Source: Bacteroidota bacterium
GTDB taxonomy: Bacteria > Bacteroidota > Bacteroidia > Chitinophagales > Chitinophagaceae
Assembly: GCA_023423835.1 (NCBI GenBank)
Contig: JAFAEW010000118.1
Coordinates: 1 to 64,000, forward strand
Reading direction: 5' to 3'
Length of the DNA: 64,000 nt
Shown here: piece by piece, positions 1 to 7,578 of the stretch
How positions within the stretch are numbered: position 1 is the first letter of the stretch
How the letters are laid out: the number at the start of each line of letters is the position of its first letter
Notes under the pieces: generated by a model
What the model was told of the DNA's origin: nothing
Seen by the model: only the letters and a program-made list of their open reading frames with translations
Databases searched by the model: none
Translations under genes and position numbers: made by a program

Positions 1-483
1 GGCGATTCCACCACTGCGGTTTCAACAGATATTTTGCGGGAATTTGATCAGATTCCGCTTAATGTAGACAAAATTCTTTTGCAGCCCGGCTCTCCGGAGG
101 ATGTGGTTTTGCAGCCAAGGGACGAACTGATTGTGCCAAAATACAGCGCACAGGTGCGCATCAGCGGAAGCGTATTATTTCCCACACAAATTCCGTTTAA
201 TGAAAATTACAGCCTGAAGAATTATTTATCAGCTGCCGGGGGAGTTTCAGAAAATGGTAAAAAAAGCAAGATCTACGTTCTTTATGCAAATGGAAAAGCA
301 AAGTCAACCAGCAGCTTTCTGTTCTTTAAAAATTATCCGGAGGTTAAGCCCGGAACAGAGATCATTGTTCCCAGAAAATCGGACCGGAAAAACCGGCTGT
401 CAACGGGTGAGGTTATTGGAATTTCAAGTGCTCTGGCATCACTGGCCGGAGTAGTAATAGCGATTTTGCAGTTAACAAAATAA
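1..483 (+). CDS. Polysaccharide export protein, SLBB domain (5' end outside window)
   Basis: The reading frame is open from base 1, so only the last 160 residues or so of the protein are present; the in-frame TTG at 34 is not a convincing start. The visible part holds an SLBB-type soluble ligand-binding beta-grasp segment (about residues 55-130 of the visible part, including VRISGSVLFPTQIPF and a LKNYLSAAGG stretch). It ends in a short hydrophobic segment (GISSALASLAGVVIAILQL) before a Lys terminus. This arrangement is typical of Bacteroidota Wza-like outer-membrane export proteins, which form the channel for capsule or exopolysaccharide. The next gene, a Wzz/Wzc-like inner-membrane protein, starts 3 bases after the stop, which supports a polysaccharide export operon. 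Identification as an export protein is fairly sure; the polymer is unknown. Confidence 0.8.
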   Translation, partial: GDSTTAVSTDILREFDQIPLNVDKILLQPGSPEDVVLQPRDELIVPKYSAQVRISGSVLFPTQIPFNENYSLKNYLSAAGGVSENGKKSKIYVLYANGKAKSTSSFLFFKNYPEVKPGTEIIVPRKSDRKNRLSTGEVIGISSALASLAGVVIAILQLTK

Positions 484-486
484 TTT

Positions 487-1584
487 ATGTCAAATTCAGA
501 AAAAAGTGAATTAACGCTTCAGGATATTGGCCACACCCTTCAACAGTGGTTCCGCTTCATCTGGTCTAAATGGCTGCTCATTGTGATTGTGGGACTTTTG
601 AGTGGAACGATCGGCCTGTTGTATGCATGGTTATCAAAACCGAAATACACCGGCAACCTAACGTTTGTTCTATCATCGGGAAACACAAACAGCCTTGCCT
701 CACTGGCAGGGCAATTTGGCTTCGATCTCGGCATGGGAACAAACGATGTTTTTGAAGGAGAAAATATTATTGAACTGCTGAAATCAAGGCGAATTGTAAA
801 AGCGGCTTTATTTCATCCGATGCCTGATGACAGCAGTACAACGCTCTTTCAATTTATCATCGACAAAACAAAAACAGCCGAAACCTGGGCAAAGGATAAA
901 GATCTGAAAGGCATTTTTCCGTTTCCAAAAGATCCGGAAAAGCTTACGCCGGTTCAGGACAGCCTTGTTTCGGAAGTACATGAAGCTTTATTGAAATACA
1001 ACCTGTCGGTAGATAAACCCGATCCTAAACTCGGAATATTCAGGGTAAGCACCAATTCAACGAATGAAAAAATCAGTTGCTTTTTAACCACCGGAGTGGT
1101 GGACGAAGCTTCAAGATTTTACATTCAAACAAAAACAAAAACAGCGAAGGAAAGTTTGGATATGTTGCAGAATGAAGCGGACAGCCTTCGACGCCTGCTG
1201 AGCGGAACAATCGTTTCAACGGCAAGAGAATCAGATAAAACCTTCAATCTCAACCCTGCTTATCAGGTGCAGCGGTCAGGGGCTCAGGAAGGGCAGTTCA
1301 GGGCCACGGTGCTTGGTACCGCCTATGGTGAAGTGGTGAAAAATCTTGAAATCGCGAAAATCAATCTTCAGCGCGAGACGCCGCTCTACCAGATTATTGA
1401 TTCTCCAAGTCTTCCACTGAAGATGGAAAAGCCGGGCAGGTTATTGTCGGCCATTATTGGAGGAATTATCGGGGGATTTTTGATTGTGCTTTACCTGACC
1501 CTCAAATACGTAATCAGAGTAAATTACGGGGCTGAAAAAGCAACAGATCAGACGCGGGTGAAAAAAGTTGTTCATCCGGTCTGA
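487..1584 (+). CDS. Wzz/GNVR-type chain-length determinant or export co-polymerase
   Basis: A 365-residue inner-membrane protein of the polysaccharide co-polymerase type. A first transmembrane helix lies at about residues 29-50 (WLLIVIVGLLSGTIGLLYAW) and is followed by the usual K-P-KYTG motif that begins the periplasmic domain. The long periplasmic part is predicted to be helical, and a second helix lies near residues 321-343 (LLSAIIGGIIGGFLIVLYL) after a P-x-x-P-like LPLKMEKPGR. No kinase domain follows, so it is a Wzz-like rather than a full Wzc-like protein. It starts 3 bases after the export protein and is probably co-transcribed and translationally coupled. In such systems it sets polymer length and bridges to the outer-membrane channel. 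Confidence 0.8.
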   Translation: MSNSEKSELTLQDIGHTLQQWFRFIWSKWLLIVIVGLLSGTIGLLYAWLSKPKYTGNLTFVLSSGNTNSLASLAGQFGFDLGMGTNDVFEGENIIELLKSRRIVKAALFHPMPDDSSTTLFQFIIDKTKTAETWAKDKDLKGIFPFPKDPEKLTPVQDSLVSEVHEALLKYNLSVDKPDPKLGIFRVSTNSTNEKISCFLTTGVVDEASRFYIQTKTKTAKESLDMLQNEADSLRRLLSGTIVSTARESDKTFNLNPAYQVQRSGAQEGQFRATVLGTAYGEVVKNLEIAKINLQRETPLYQIIDSPSLPLKMEKPGRLLSAIIGGIIGGFLIVLYLTLKYVIRVNYGAEKATDQTRVKKVVHPV

Positions 1585-1655
1585 ATAAAAAACCGGAAGC
1601 AGCGGTTATAGAGATGAGCCTTGCATCGACGGTAGATAATAATATCAATTAACCA

Positions 1656-2690
1656 ATGGAAGAAATGGAAACAGAAAAACAGCCGGTTAAGTTCGCGGTT
1701 CTCGGTTGCGGACATATCGGGAAACGACATGCTGAAATGATTGAACGCAATCCGGAAGCAGAATTGGTTGCATTGATAGATGTGAAGCAAAAAGACGAAC
1801 TGAAACTCGATAACTTGCAGGAAGTACCGTTTTTCCCTTCACTGGAATCGTTCCTTACAGACAACATTTCCACCGATGTAATTAATATAGCGACCCCTAA
1901 CGGATTTCATGCGGCACAGGCACTTCAAACATTGGAAGCGAGGAAACATGTGGTAATAGAAAAGCCGATGGCATTGAAAAAGCAGGATGCCGAAAAAGTG
2001 ATTTACAAAGCGTTGAATGTGCACAAACACGTGTTCACAGTAATGCAAAACCGCTATTCACCGCCTTCCGTTTGGATAAAAGAGCTGATAGAAAGTGGCA
2101 GATTGGGGATCATTTTCATGGTAGAACTGAACTGTTTCTGGAACCGCGATGACCGGTATTATACCGCAGACGGCTGGCATGGCAAAAAAGACCTGGATGG
2201 TGGAACCTTATTCACGCAGTTTTCGCATTTTATTGATATCATGTATTGGCTTTTTGGCGATATTGAAAATATACAATCGCGGTTTCGCGATTTCAATCAC
2301 CATAAATCCACTGAATTCGAAGATTCCGGGTTTGTAAACTTTGATTTTGTAAATGGCGGATTCGGATCACTCAACTTCTCCACATCGGTCTGGAATCGGA
2401 ACCTTGAAAGTAGCATGACCATTATCGCAGAAAACGGATCGGTAAAGATTGGCGGGCAGTATATGAATGAAGTGGAATATTGCCACATTAAAGATTATAC
2501 GATGCCCGAGCTTGCGCCCACCAATCCCGGAAATGATTACGGCGCTTATAAGGGATCAGCGCAAAATCATCATTACGTTATCCAAAACGTGATCGATGTA
2601 TTAAAAGGCCGTTCTTCCATTACCACCAATGCACTGGAAGGATTGAAGGTGGTGGAGATCATTGAAAGGATTTATGCAGCGGGAAGGTAA
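1656..2690 (+). CDS. Gfo/Idh/MocA-family sugar dehydrogenase
   Basis: A 344-residue NAD(P)-dependent oxidoreductase. The N-terminal Rossmann fold opens with FAVLGCGHIGKRH (GxGxxG type), the family EKP motif appears in VVIEKPMALKK (Lys is the conserved catalytic/cofactor residue), and GGTLFTQFSHFIDIMYWLFG is the C-terminal-domain signature. In polysaccharide loci, relatives such as WlbA/WbpB oxidise position 3 of UDP-GlcNAc-uronic acid before amination; that role is inferred here from context only. A close paralogue lies at 52507-53511 on the same strand. The ATG at 1656 is used; a second in-frame ATG lies 9 bases on. It sits downstream of the two export genes, separated by about 70 bases. Confidence 0.85.
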   Translation: MEEMETEKQPVKFAVLGCGHIGKRHAEMIERNPEAELVALIDVKQKDELKLDNLQEVPFFPSLESFLTDNISTDVINIATPNGFHAAQALQTLEARKHVVIEKPMALKKQDAEKVIYKALNVHKHVFTVMQNRYSPPSVWIKELIESGRLGIIFMVELNCFWNRDDRYYTADGWHGKKDLDGGTLFTQFSHFIDIMYWLFGDIENIQSRFRDFNHHKSTEFEDSGFVNFDFVNGGFGSLNFSTSVWNRNLESSMTIIAENGSVKIGGQYMNEVEYCHIKDYTMPELAPTNPGNDYGAYKGSAQNHHYVIQNVIDVLKGRSSITTNALEGLKVVEIIERIYAAGR

Positions 2691-2733
2691 TGGAGAGAGA
2701 CAGAGACAAAACTTCAGAATCCCATTCATATTT

Positions 2734-2919
2734 TCAATTCAACGCCTCCTGTCGCCAAATCCTTTCGGATTTGATGAACATCATCACCCCGTCCTTATGG
2801 ACCGGGCTATTGAATGCCGGGCCTACAGCCCTTACATCCTGCTTTACATTTTTATTCTTTGCATCCTTGTCAAAACCTGCCGGTTTATTATTGCTAGTAA
2901 CTGATGTGATAAAAAGCAC
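2734..2919 (-). pseudogene. Remnant of an Rhs core gene (third module)
   Basis: On the - strand this stretch encodes TSNNKPAGFDKDAKNKNV, which also occurs in the Rhs core gene at 5441-7351. At DNA level about 52 bases (2844-2895) are identical to 6988-7039. On both sides the similarity stops abruptly: toward lower coordinates the sequence changes into palindrome-rich non-coding DNA. No other part of the core and no toxin domain can be seen here. It is best read as the leftover of a further Rhs module at the downstream end of the array, created by recombination or deletion. Confidence 0.7.
2755..2840. repeat. Small palindrome cluster (REP-like)
   Basis: Several short inverted repeats follow each other: aaatcctttcggattt, an imperfect ccgtcc/ggaccgg pair and gggcctacagccc. 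The style resembles the REP-type palindromes at 17.85-18.4 kb, but the sequences are not the same family as far as I can see. The cluster separates the sugar dehydrogenase gene from the Rhs remnant. There is no coding sequence on the + strand between 2690 and 3003. Confidence 0.4.
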
Positions 2920-2975
2920 ATTCTCTATACACTCGATGCTCTTATTAAAAATGTGAAGCTTAAAGCCATTTAAAA

Positions 2976-3000
2976 CAAAAGCCGCATCACTGCGGCTTTG
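2976..3000 (-). terminator. Rho-independent terminator after the immunity-like lipoprotein gene
   Basis: A perfect 9-bp stem aaagccgca / tgcggcttt with a 4-base loop lies at 2978-2999, directly after the stop of the - strand gene at 3004-3510. Read on the - strand it is followed by a T-rich run. It would end the Rhs module transcript. Confidence 0.7.
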
Positions 3001-3003
3001 TTG

Positions 3004-3510
3004 TTATCTATCTCTTTTGGGGTCAAAAAAATCTTTGAACTTTATACACACGATTTCAAATTCTTTATCCCTGCCTATTACTCTTGATGCAGTTATGTAT
3101 CGTTCTGGCAAATTCACTCCATTCCTATTCTCTTCTCTTCTTATTCCTACAGTATCCCAGTTTTGAACAAGTTGGATAGTGTAATCAGTAAATAAGTTTG
3201 ATTGCTCAAAAGAAAAGCTGTTATTATGATAAGTATAACTTACCGTGCCATTTTCATTCCATAGTCTGCCAATGTAATTTCCGCTTTCTATATCATAGCT
3301 CTCTAAAATGTATAAAGTATCAAAGCCTGAAGAAAGGAAGCCTAATTTCCCTTCTTTATAAAGCTGGGTTCTAAGAGCATGAAAAGATTTTCCTTTCCAT
3401 TTATTGTTGCCATTGCAGTTCTTATCAATTTGCTTTGATGCGTTTATAAACTTGGCGCTGGTACAAGAATAAAGAACAGATGCCATTATAATTACTAATG
3501 TTAATCTCAT
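3004..3510 (-). CDS. Small lipoprotein, candidate immunity protein for the M91-like Rhs toxin
   Basis: A 168-residue protein of no recognised family. It begins with a lipoprotein signal, MRLTLVIIMASVLYSC, whose lipobox Cys is residue 16, so the mature protein is probably membrane-anchored and periplasmic or outer-membrane. The ATG at 3510 is chosen because it begins the signal peptide; longer in-frame extensions run back into the upstream gene. It starts 7 bases after the stop of the Rhs fragment carrying the HEMAH metallopeptidase-like toxin, the position where Rhs immunity genes lie. Immunity function is inferred only from position, size and localisation. The rest of the protein is rich in Tyr, Asn and charged residues with no clear motif. 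Confidence 0.6.
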   Translation of the reverse strand: MRLTLVIIMASVLYSCTSAKFINASKQIDKNCNGNNKWKGKSFHALRTQLYKEGKLGFLSSGFDTLYILESYDIESGNYIGRLWNENGTVSYTYHNNSFSFEQSNLFTDYTIQLVQNWDTVGIRREENRNGVNLPERYITASRVIGRDKEFEIVCIKFKDFFDPKRDR

Positions 3511-3517
3511 ATCCTGA

Positions 3518-5038
3518 TTAATAAGTGAAAGAAGGTTGTTTTCTTCCCAACGGCTTATAATTAGTTGTACCGTTAGCATTATAGTATAGGCTTTGTGTTC
3601 CTGCCCTTAGTAATCTTGTATTAGGGTCACCGCTTCCGCTTGCATCAACGCTATAGTAAGCTCTAAGAGGTAGTTTATTCTCTGACCTTATTTGATTTTC
3701 TATATGAGTGGCATATATTTCTGCATTTCTAATTTTTACTGTATTGCCATTTGCATCAGTAACAGTTTGCCAGGTATTCCTATTAATTGTTCCATTCCAT
3801 ACATCCCGAACATGTGCCATTTCGTGAGCAAGACCTATATAAGCTGGTCTTGTTGTTGACCCTTTTGTATCAGGTGCACTTGTTGTTCCAGTGGGGTTCC
3901 ATGTTATGAAGCTTCCCTTTGCTTCATCAGCGGCATTTGATGAACGCTTTACAATTTCTGTGCTGTTAGTGGAGTTCATTAGGTCATTCACTAATCCTTT
4001 GCCAACATCACCGCCTGTTCTTATATTATTCAGTGCAGTGGTAACATCTCCTACAAAAGCTTCTGACCCTGAATAAATAGCTCCATTTGCATCTAAAAAG
4101 CCATAAGTACCATTCTTGTCTTGTCCATAATGGTAACGGTCTTCCTGAATACTTTGATTTCCATTGGCATCAGTAATATTTGTTTTTATAACAACCCAAA
4201 TACTATCACCATTGACATCAATTATACTAATTGGATTGTTTGCTCCATAGTGATAAGGAGTAAGTGAATGATACTTATCGGCAAATCTATCTTGAGTGAA
4301 AAACCTGCCTATTTGTGCATCGTACATTCTTGCTCCATAGTCCAGCCATTCCAGTCCACTTCCGTCGCTGAACTCCTGCCGTTGCTCTTCCTTAGCGTTG
4401 TATTTAAGTTTGTTTTGTATGCCCCCAGCAGCTCTTGACCTTATGCCACTCATCGGGAGTCCGAACGGATAATAATGCGTTTCCTCCAGCATCGGCCCTT
4501 GCAACAGCTCTACTCTTATATCATCAAAATAAACATTACCCTGACTTTCATTGCTTACATGCACATACAGAAATCCGTTTTTGGTAATCGTGATATCATT
4601 TCCCCTGTTCGCCTGCATGAGCTGCTTGTGTTTGGTGCCGGTAACGGATGGAATCTGCACCGCTCCGTAATTTCCTTCTACAATCTTAAACTGCTCTTCA
4701 TCCAAAACTATCCAGTTTAAATAGGTCTTCGGTCTTGAGGAATTGTAAGGACGGTTCGGATCATTCATAAATGAAGTGAGCGGACCGAATAACAATCCGG
4801 TGGGACTTGTAAGTTCGGCTATCGTTCCTTTGCTTCCTCCTGTTAACATTCCCTGGCCGAGAGAATTGAGAAGGGAATAAACAATATTCTCTGCCTGTGG
4901 ATTTTCGGACGTATTCGTTCCCGGCTGATACCATCCAAAAACCTTTGCCTTAAATTTATCTCCTGCCATAACTTTTAATACAACACCGGGGTTGGTTCTT
5001 TTTTCTTTCCGTATGTGTTTAGGCAGAGATGGTTTCAT
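3518..5038 (-). CDS. Orphan Rhs core fragment with C-terminal M91-like zinc metallopeptidase toxin
   Basis: The 506-residue product starts with about 16 unrelated residues. It then matches the neighbouring Rhs protein from GVVLKVMAGDKFKA onward, through the Rhs-associated core signature (GLEWLDYGARMYD, QIGRFFTQDRF, NNPISIIDVNGD). After the core, about residue 270, the sequence is unique. This variable tail contains GLAHEMAHVRD, an HExxH zinc motif at residues 405-409 (bases 3812-3826), followed by NAEIYATHIENQIR with a Glu suited as third ligand. That pattern fits the M91/NleD-type effector peptidases found at Rhs C-termini. The YD-repeat shell that normally encloses the toxin is absent, so this is probably a displaced orphan toxin module. 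The ATG at 5038 gives an intact frame, so expression is possible. Confidence 0.7.
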   Translation of the reverse strand: MKPSLPKHIRKEKRTNPGVVLKVMAGDKFKAKVFGWYQPGTNTSENPQAENIVYSLLNSLGQGMLTGGSKGTIAELTSPTGLLFGPLTSFMNDPNRPYNSSRPKTYLNWIVLDEEQFKIVEGNYGAVQIPSVTGTKHKQLMQANRGNDITITKNGFLYVHVSNESQGNVYFDDIRVELLQGPMLEETHYYPFGLPMSGIRSRAAGGIQNKLKYNAKEEQRQEFSDGSGLEWLDYGARMYDAQIGRFFTQDRFADKYHSLTPYHYGANNPISIIDVNGDSIWVVIKTNITDANGNQSIQEDRYHYGQDKNGTYGFLDANGAIYSGSEAFVGDVTTALNNIRTGGDVGKGLVNDLMNSTNSTEIVKRSSNAADEAKGSFITWNPTGTTSAPDTKGSTTRPAYIGLAHEMAHVRDVWNGTINRNTWQTVTDANGNTVKIRNAEIYATHIENQIRSENKLPLRAYYSVDASGSGDPNTRLLRAGTQSLYYNANGTTNYKPLGRKQPSFTY

Positions 5039-5048
5039 TTTGTAGGGT

Positions 5049-5447
5049 TTAGGTTGTCCTGATTTTCGAGAAAAGGAACATCACAATAAATAACAAGAAA
5101 AGGGAGAAAACATAATATATTAATAGAACAACAGATGACTTTCTCAACGCTGCCTCTTTATAATTTGCTTTTTTCAAATCACGTTCTCTCACAAAAATAA
5201 TTAAGAATAAAAAAAATGGCAGTGTATAAAGGATAACAGTAAAGTATTTCATCCCTTTCACATCACTCCCGGTTACGGGAATGAACTCTGTTTTATTAAT
5301 TATTATAAGAAGGGTCCAAAGGTTAATAAAAATCAAAACCACGAGGCTGCAAATTGCCTTTATGTATGCAACTTGTATTGTCGAACCTTGCGAATAATAC
5401 CTATAAAATAAATAAGTTACAAATTTTATGAACTTCATAATTACCAT
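5049..5447 (-). CDS. Small multi-pass membrane protein, candidate immunity protein
   Basis: A 132-residue (or 129 from the second ATG at 5438) protein with about three hydrophobic helices: AICSLVVLIFINLWTLLIII, YFTVILYTLPFFLFLIIFV and SSVVLLIYYVFSLFLLFIVMFLF. A charged loop, RERDLKKANYKEAALRK, lies between the last two. No family is recognised. The ATG at 5447 overlaps the stop of the upstream Rhs gene by 7 bases, a coupling typical of toxin-immunity pairs. The upstream toxin tail is glycine/alanine-rich and hydrophobic, so an integral-membrane immunity protein against a membrane-acting toxin would make sense. This is inference from context. Base composition is strongly AT-rich compared with its neighbours. 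Confidence 0.55.
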   Translation of the reverse strand: MVIMKFIKFVTYLFYRYYSQGSTIQVAYIKAICSLVVLIFINLWTLLIIINKTEFIPVTGSDVKGMKYFTVILYTLPFFLFLIIFVRERDLKKANYKEAALRKSSVVLLIYYVFSLFLLFIVMFLFSKIRTT

Positions 5448-7351
5448 TTAAAGGCAGCATCAGTCGCACCTGTGATATCTGCCACCGTCAATACAACATT
5501 TATGATCGGATTTACTCTTGCAGCTACTAGGGTAGCCTTAAACAGTACTTTTGCAACAGCTCCCGCTTTTTGCCCACCTGTAGAATTCGGATCTGTTATT
5601 GTGTTATATGCCTCGCCTATTGCTGAAATTGCATCATATGCGCTACCAAGTAGTCCAATGCTTTGTACTACCCGTCCCAACGCTTTCCCTGCACTTCCCA
5701 AATCATTAGCTTTTTCCAAGACATTTATCGTTCCGTCCAAATTTGATTCTGCTACCATCTCCCCCGTTCTTGTTGCCATATCGATTCCCTTATCGACGGT
5801 AGAACTCCATACACCAAGCCCACCCGCAGCCGCGGCACCAAAATTCATGTCAGGTTCTGCATTAGCAATTCCATTAGTAGTAGTAGATGCCTTACTGCTC
5901 ATTCCTCCATCCCCCGCCGTAGCGGTACCATCCGCATTCAATTGATACGGCTGAACCTTTCCATCGGCATCAGTGTACCCGCGTTCTACTATTCCTGTCT
6001 TTCCAACATACTTGGCGTTCGTATTTTTTTGATTGCCGTTCGCATCTTTTCCTGATTTTGCTGCCCATTCTTCCGCACTTTTCTGATCATGTACTTCATG
6101 TACCCAATCCGTGCGAGAATTTCCATACTCGTCGTAATAATGTACCCAATCTTCGGCACTCATGCCATCTGGATCAATGAACCGTATTGGATTATTATAG
6201 GCATAGTTATTTGGAGAATATCGCCTTGACATATCTGCCTTTGGATCAACAACCATCCACCTCCCTATCTGGTTATCGTACATCCGTGCTCCATAATCCA
6301 GCCACTCCAAACCGCTTCCATCGGTGAACTCATTTCGCTGTTCTTCCTTACCGTTATACTTAAACTTATTCTCAGCACCTCCAACAAATGCCTTACTTGA
6401 TATCCCCGCCATCGTCAACCCGAACGGATAATAATGTGTCTCCTCAAGCATCGGACCTTGTAATAGCTCTACTCTTATGTCGTCAAAATAAACATTACCC
6501 TGACTTTCATTGCTTATGTAAACATACAGAAACCCGTTCTTGGTGATCGTTATTTCGTTGCCGCTGTTTGCCTGCATAAGCTGTTTTTGTTTGGTTCCCG
6601 TAACGGATGGTATTTGCACTGCTCCATAATTTCCTTCTACGATTCTAAATTGTTCTTCATCGAGTACAAGCCAATTGAGATACGCCTTGGGTCTTGCAGA
6701 ATTGTAAGGTCGGTCAGGATCATTCATGAAAGAACTAAGCTGACCAAACAATAGCCCTGATGGACTTGTGAGTTCGCTTATCGTTCCTTTGCTACCGCCG
6801 CCTAACATTCCCTGCCCGAGAGAATTGAGAATGGAATACACGATATTTTCGGCAAGCGGGTTTTCCGCCGGATTCGTTCCAGGCTGATACCAGCCGAACA
6901 CTCTTGCCTTAAATTTATCGCCTGCCATAACTTTTAAAACTACTCCCGGACCAACACGTTGACCATTCTCAGCACTGAACAGTTTACTTACATTTTTATT
7001 CTTTGCATCCTTGTCAAAACCTGCCGGTTTATTATTGCTTGTAACGGTTTCCGGTATTTTATCGAACAATTGATTTTCAAAATTACGGTTTTCATCTTCC
7101 ATTCCTGCCTGATAAATACCGGCTTTAGGTATTTCATCTGTCAAAACCATGCGTACGTTTCCAAGATGATCCTTTAGAAAATAATCATAAGCAAACGCAG
7201 TTATGTTATTGTTCCCATCTCGTACCGGTCTTATCCTTCCTTCTTCCTGAGTTACAAACTGCAATACATCGTTTTCGTAGACTGCGCCGGCAAGGTAAGT
7301 AGTTGTCGTTTTCTTAACAGGACTGACGGTTTGATCCACTACCGAGGACAA
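5441..7351 (-). CDS. Rhs core protein, N-terminally truncated, with glycine-rich C-terminal toxin-like domain
   Basis: About 636 residues of an Rhs-associated core protein. The frame begins immediately after a TAG at 7355-7357 and has no ATG before residue 68, so the TTG at 7351 is only the formal left end. Recognisable parts are TTYLAGAVYENDVLQF, RIRPVRDG, YDYFLKDHLGNVRMVLTDE (Rhs signature), HYYPFGLTMAGI, GLEWLDYGARMYDNQIGRW and the NNPIRFIDPDGM junction. After this junction comes a unique tail of about 240 residues. It contains Gly/Ala-rich hydrophobic stretches (FGAAAAGGLGVW, SIGLLGSAYDAISAIGEAY, VNPIINVVLTVADITG) that could insert into membranes; no catalytic motif is seen. Family members usually exceed 1000 residues with many YD repeats, which are missing upstream. 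It is probably an orphan or decayed module. Confidence 0.7.
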   Translation of the reverse strand: MSSVVDQTVSPVKKTTTTYLAGAVYENDVLQFVTQEEGRIRPVRDGNNNITAFAYDYFLKDHLGNVRMVLTDEIPKAGIYQAGMEDENRNFENQLFDKIPETVTSNNKPAGFDKDAKNKNVSKLFSAENGQRVGPGVVLKVMAGDKFKARVFGWYQPGTNPAENPLAENIVYSILNSLGQGMLGGGSKGTISELTSPSGLLFGQLSSFMNDPDRPYNSARPKAYLNWLVLDEEQFRIVEGNYGAVQIPSVTGTKQKQLMQANSGNEITITKNGFLYVYISNESQGNVYFDDIRVELLQGPMLEETHYYPFGLTMAGISSKAFVGGAENKFKYNGKEEQRNEFTDGSGLEWLDYGARMYDNQIGRWMVVDPKADMSRRYSPNNYAYNNPIRFIDPDGMSAEDWVHYYDEYGNSRTDWVHEVHDQKSAEEWAAKSGKDANGNQKNTNAKYVGKTGIVERGYTDADGKVQPYQLNADGTATAGDGGMSSKASTTTNGIANAEPDMNFGAAAAGGLGVWSSTVDKGIDMATRTGEMVAESNLDGTINVLEKANDLGSAGKALGRVVQSIGLLGSAYDAISAIGEAYNTITDPNSTGGQKAGAVAKVLFKATLVAARVNPIINVVLTVADITGATDAAFKW

Positions 7352-7498
7352 AATCTACTTTCGTTTTTCATCCGAATTTGCTTAATGCCAGTGCCCAAAA
7401 TTTTGCGCCTGCCAAAACTTCTAATAGCACTCAAGCCCTGTCTTTTATTTCGCTTAATGGGTTCAATAACATTCTTTCCCTTCTTCCTCCCTTTTGTC

Positions 7499-7506
7499 TA
7501 TTTTTG
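7499..7506 (+). promoter_or_regulatory. Possible Bacteroidota -7 element upstream of wzx
   Basis: TATTTTTG matches the Bacteroidota TAnnTTTG consensus; a CTTTC lies about 20 bases upstream where TTTG would be expected. It is about 70 bases from the flippase start and would restart + strand transcription after the inverted Rhs block. Confidence 0.35.
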
Positions 7507-7578
7507 CCTCTTTTTAAATTAAACAATTTGTTTACAAATAAATTATTGGACGGGTTTTTTATGGCGGAGGTATAACCA

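Noticed and set aside
5472..5945. 157-codon + strand frame opposite the Rhs tail
   Set aside because: It is the antisense of the Gly/Ala-rich toxin tail and has no family features.
6959..7177. + strand frame in the Rhs core
   Set aside because: Antisense to a conserved Rhs segment; the same sequence recurs in the remnant at 2844-2895 only because of the duplicated core.
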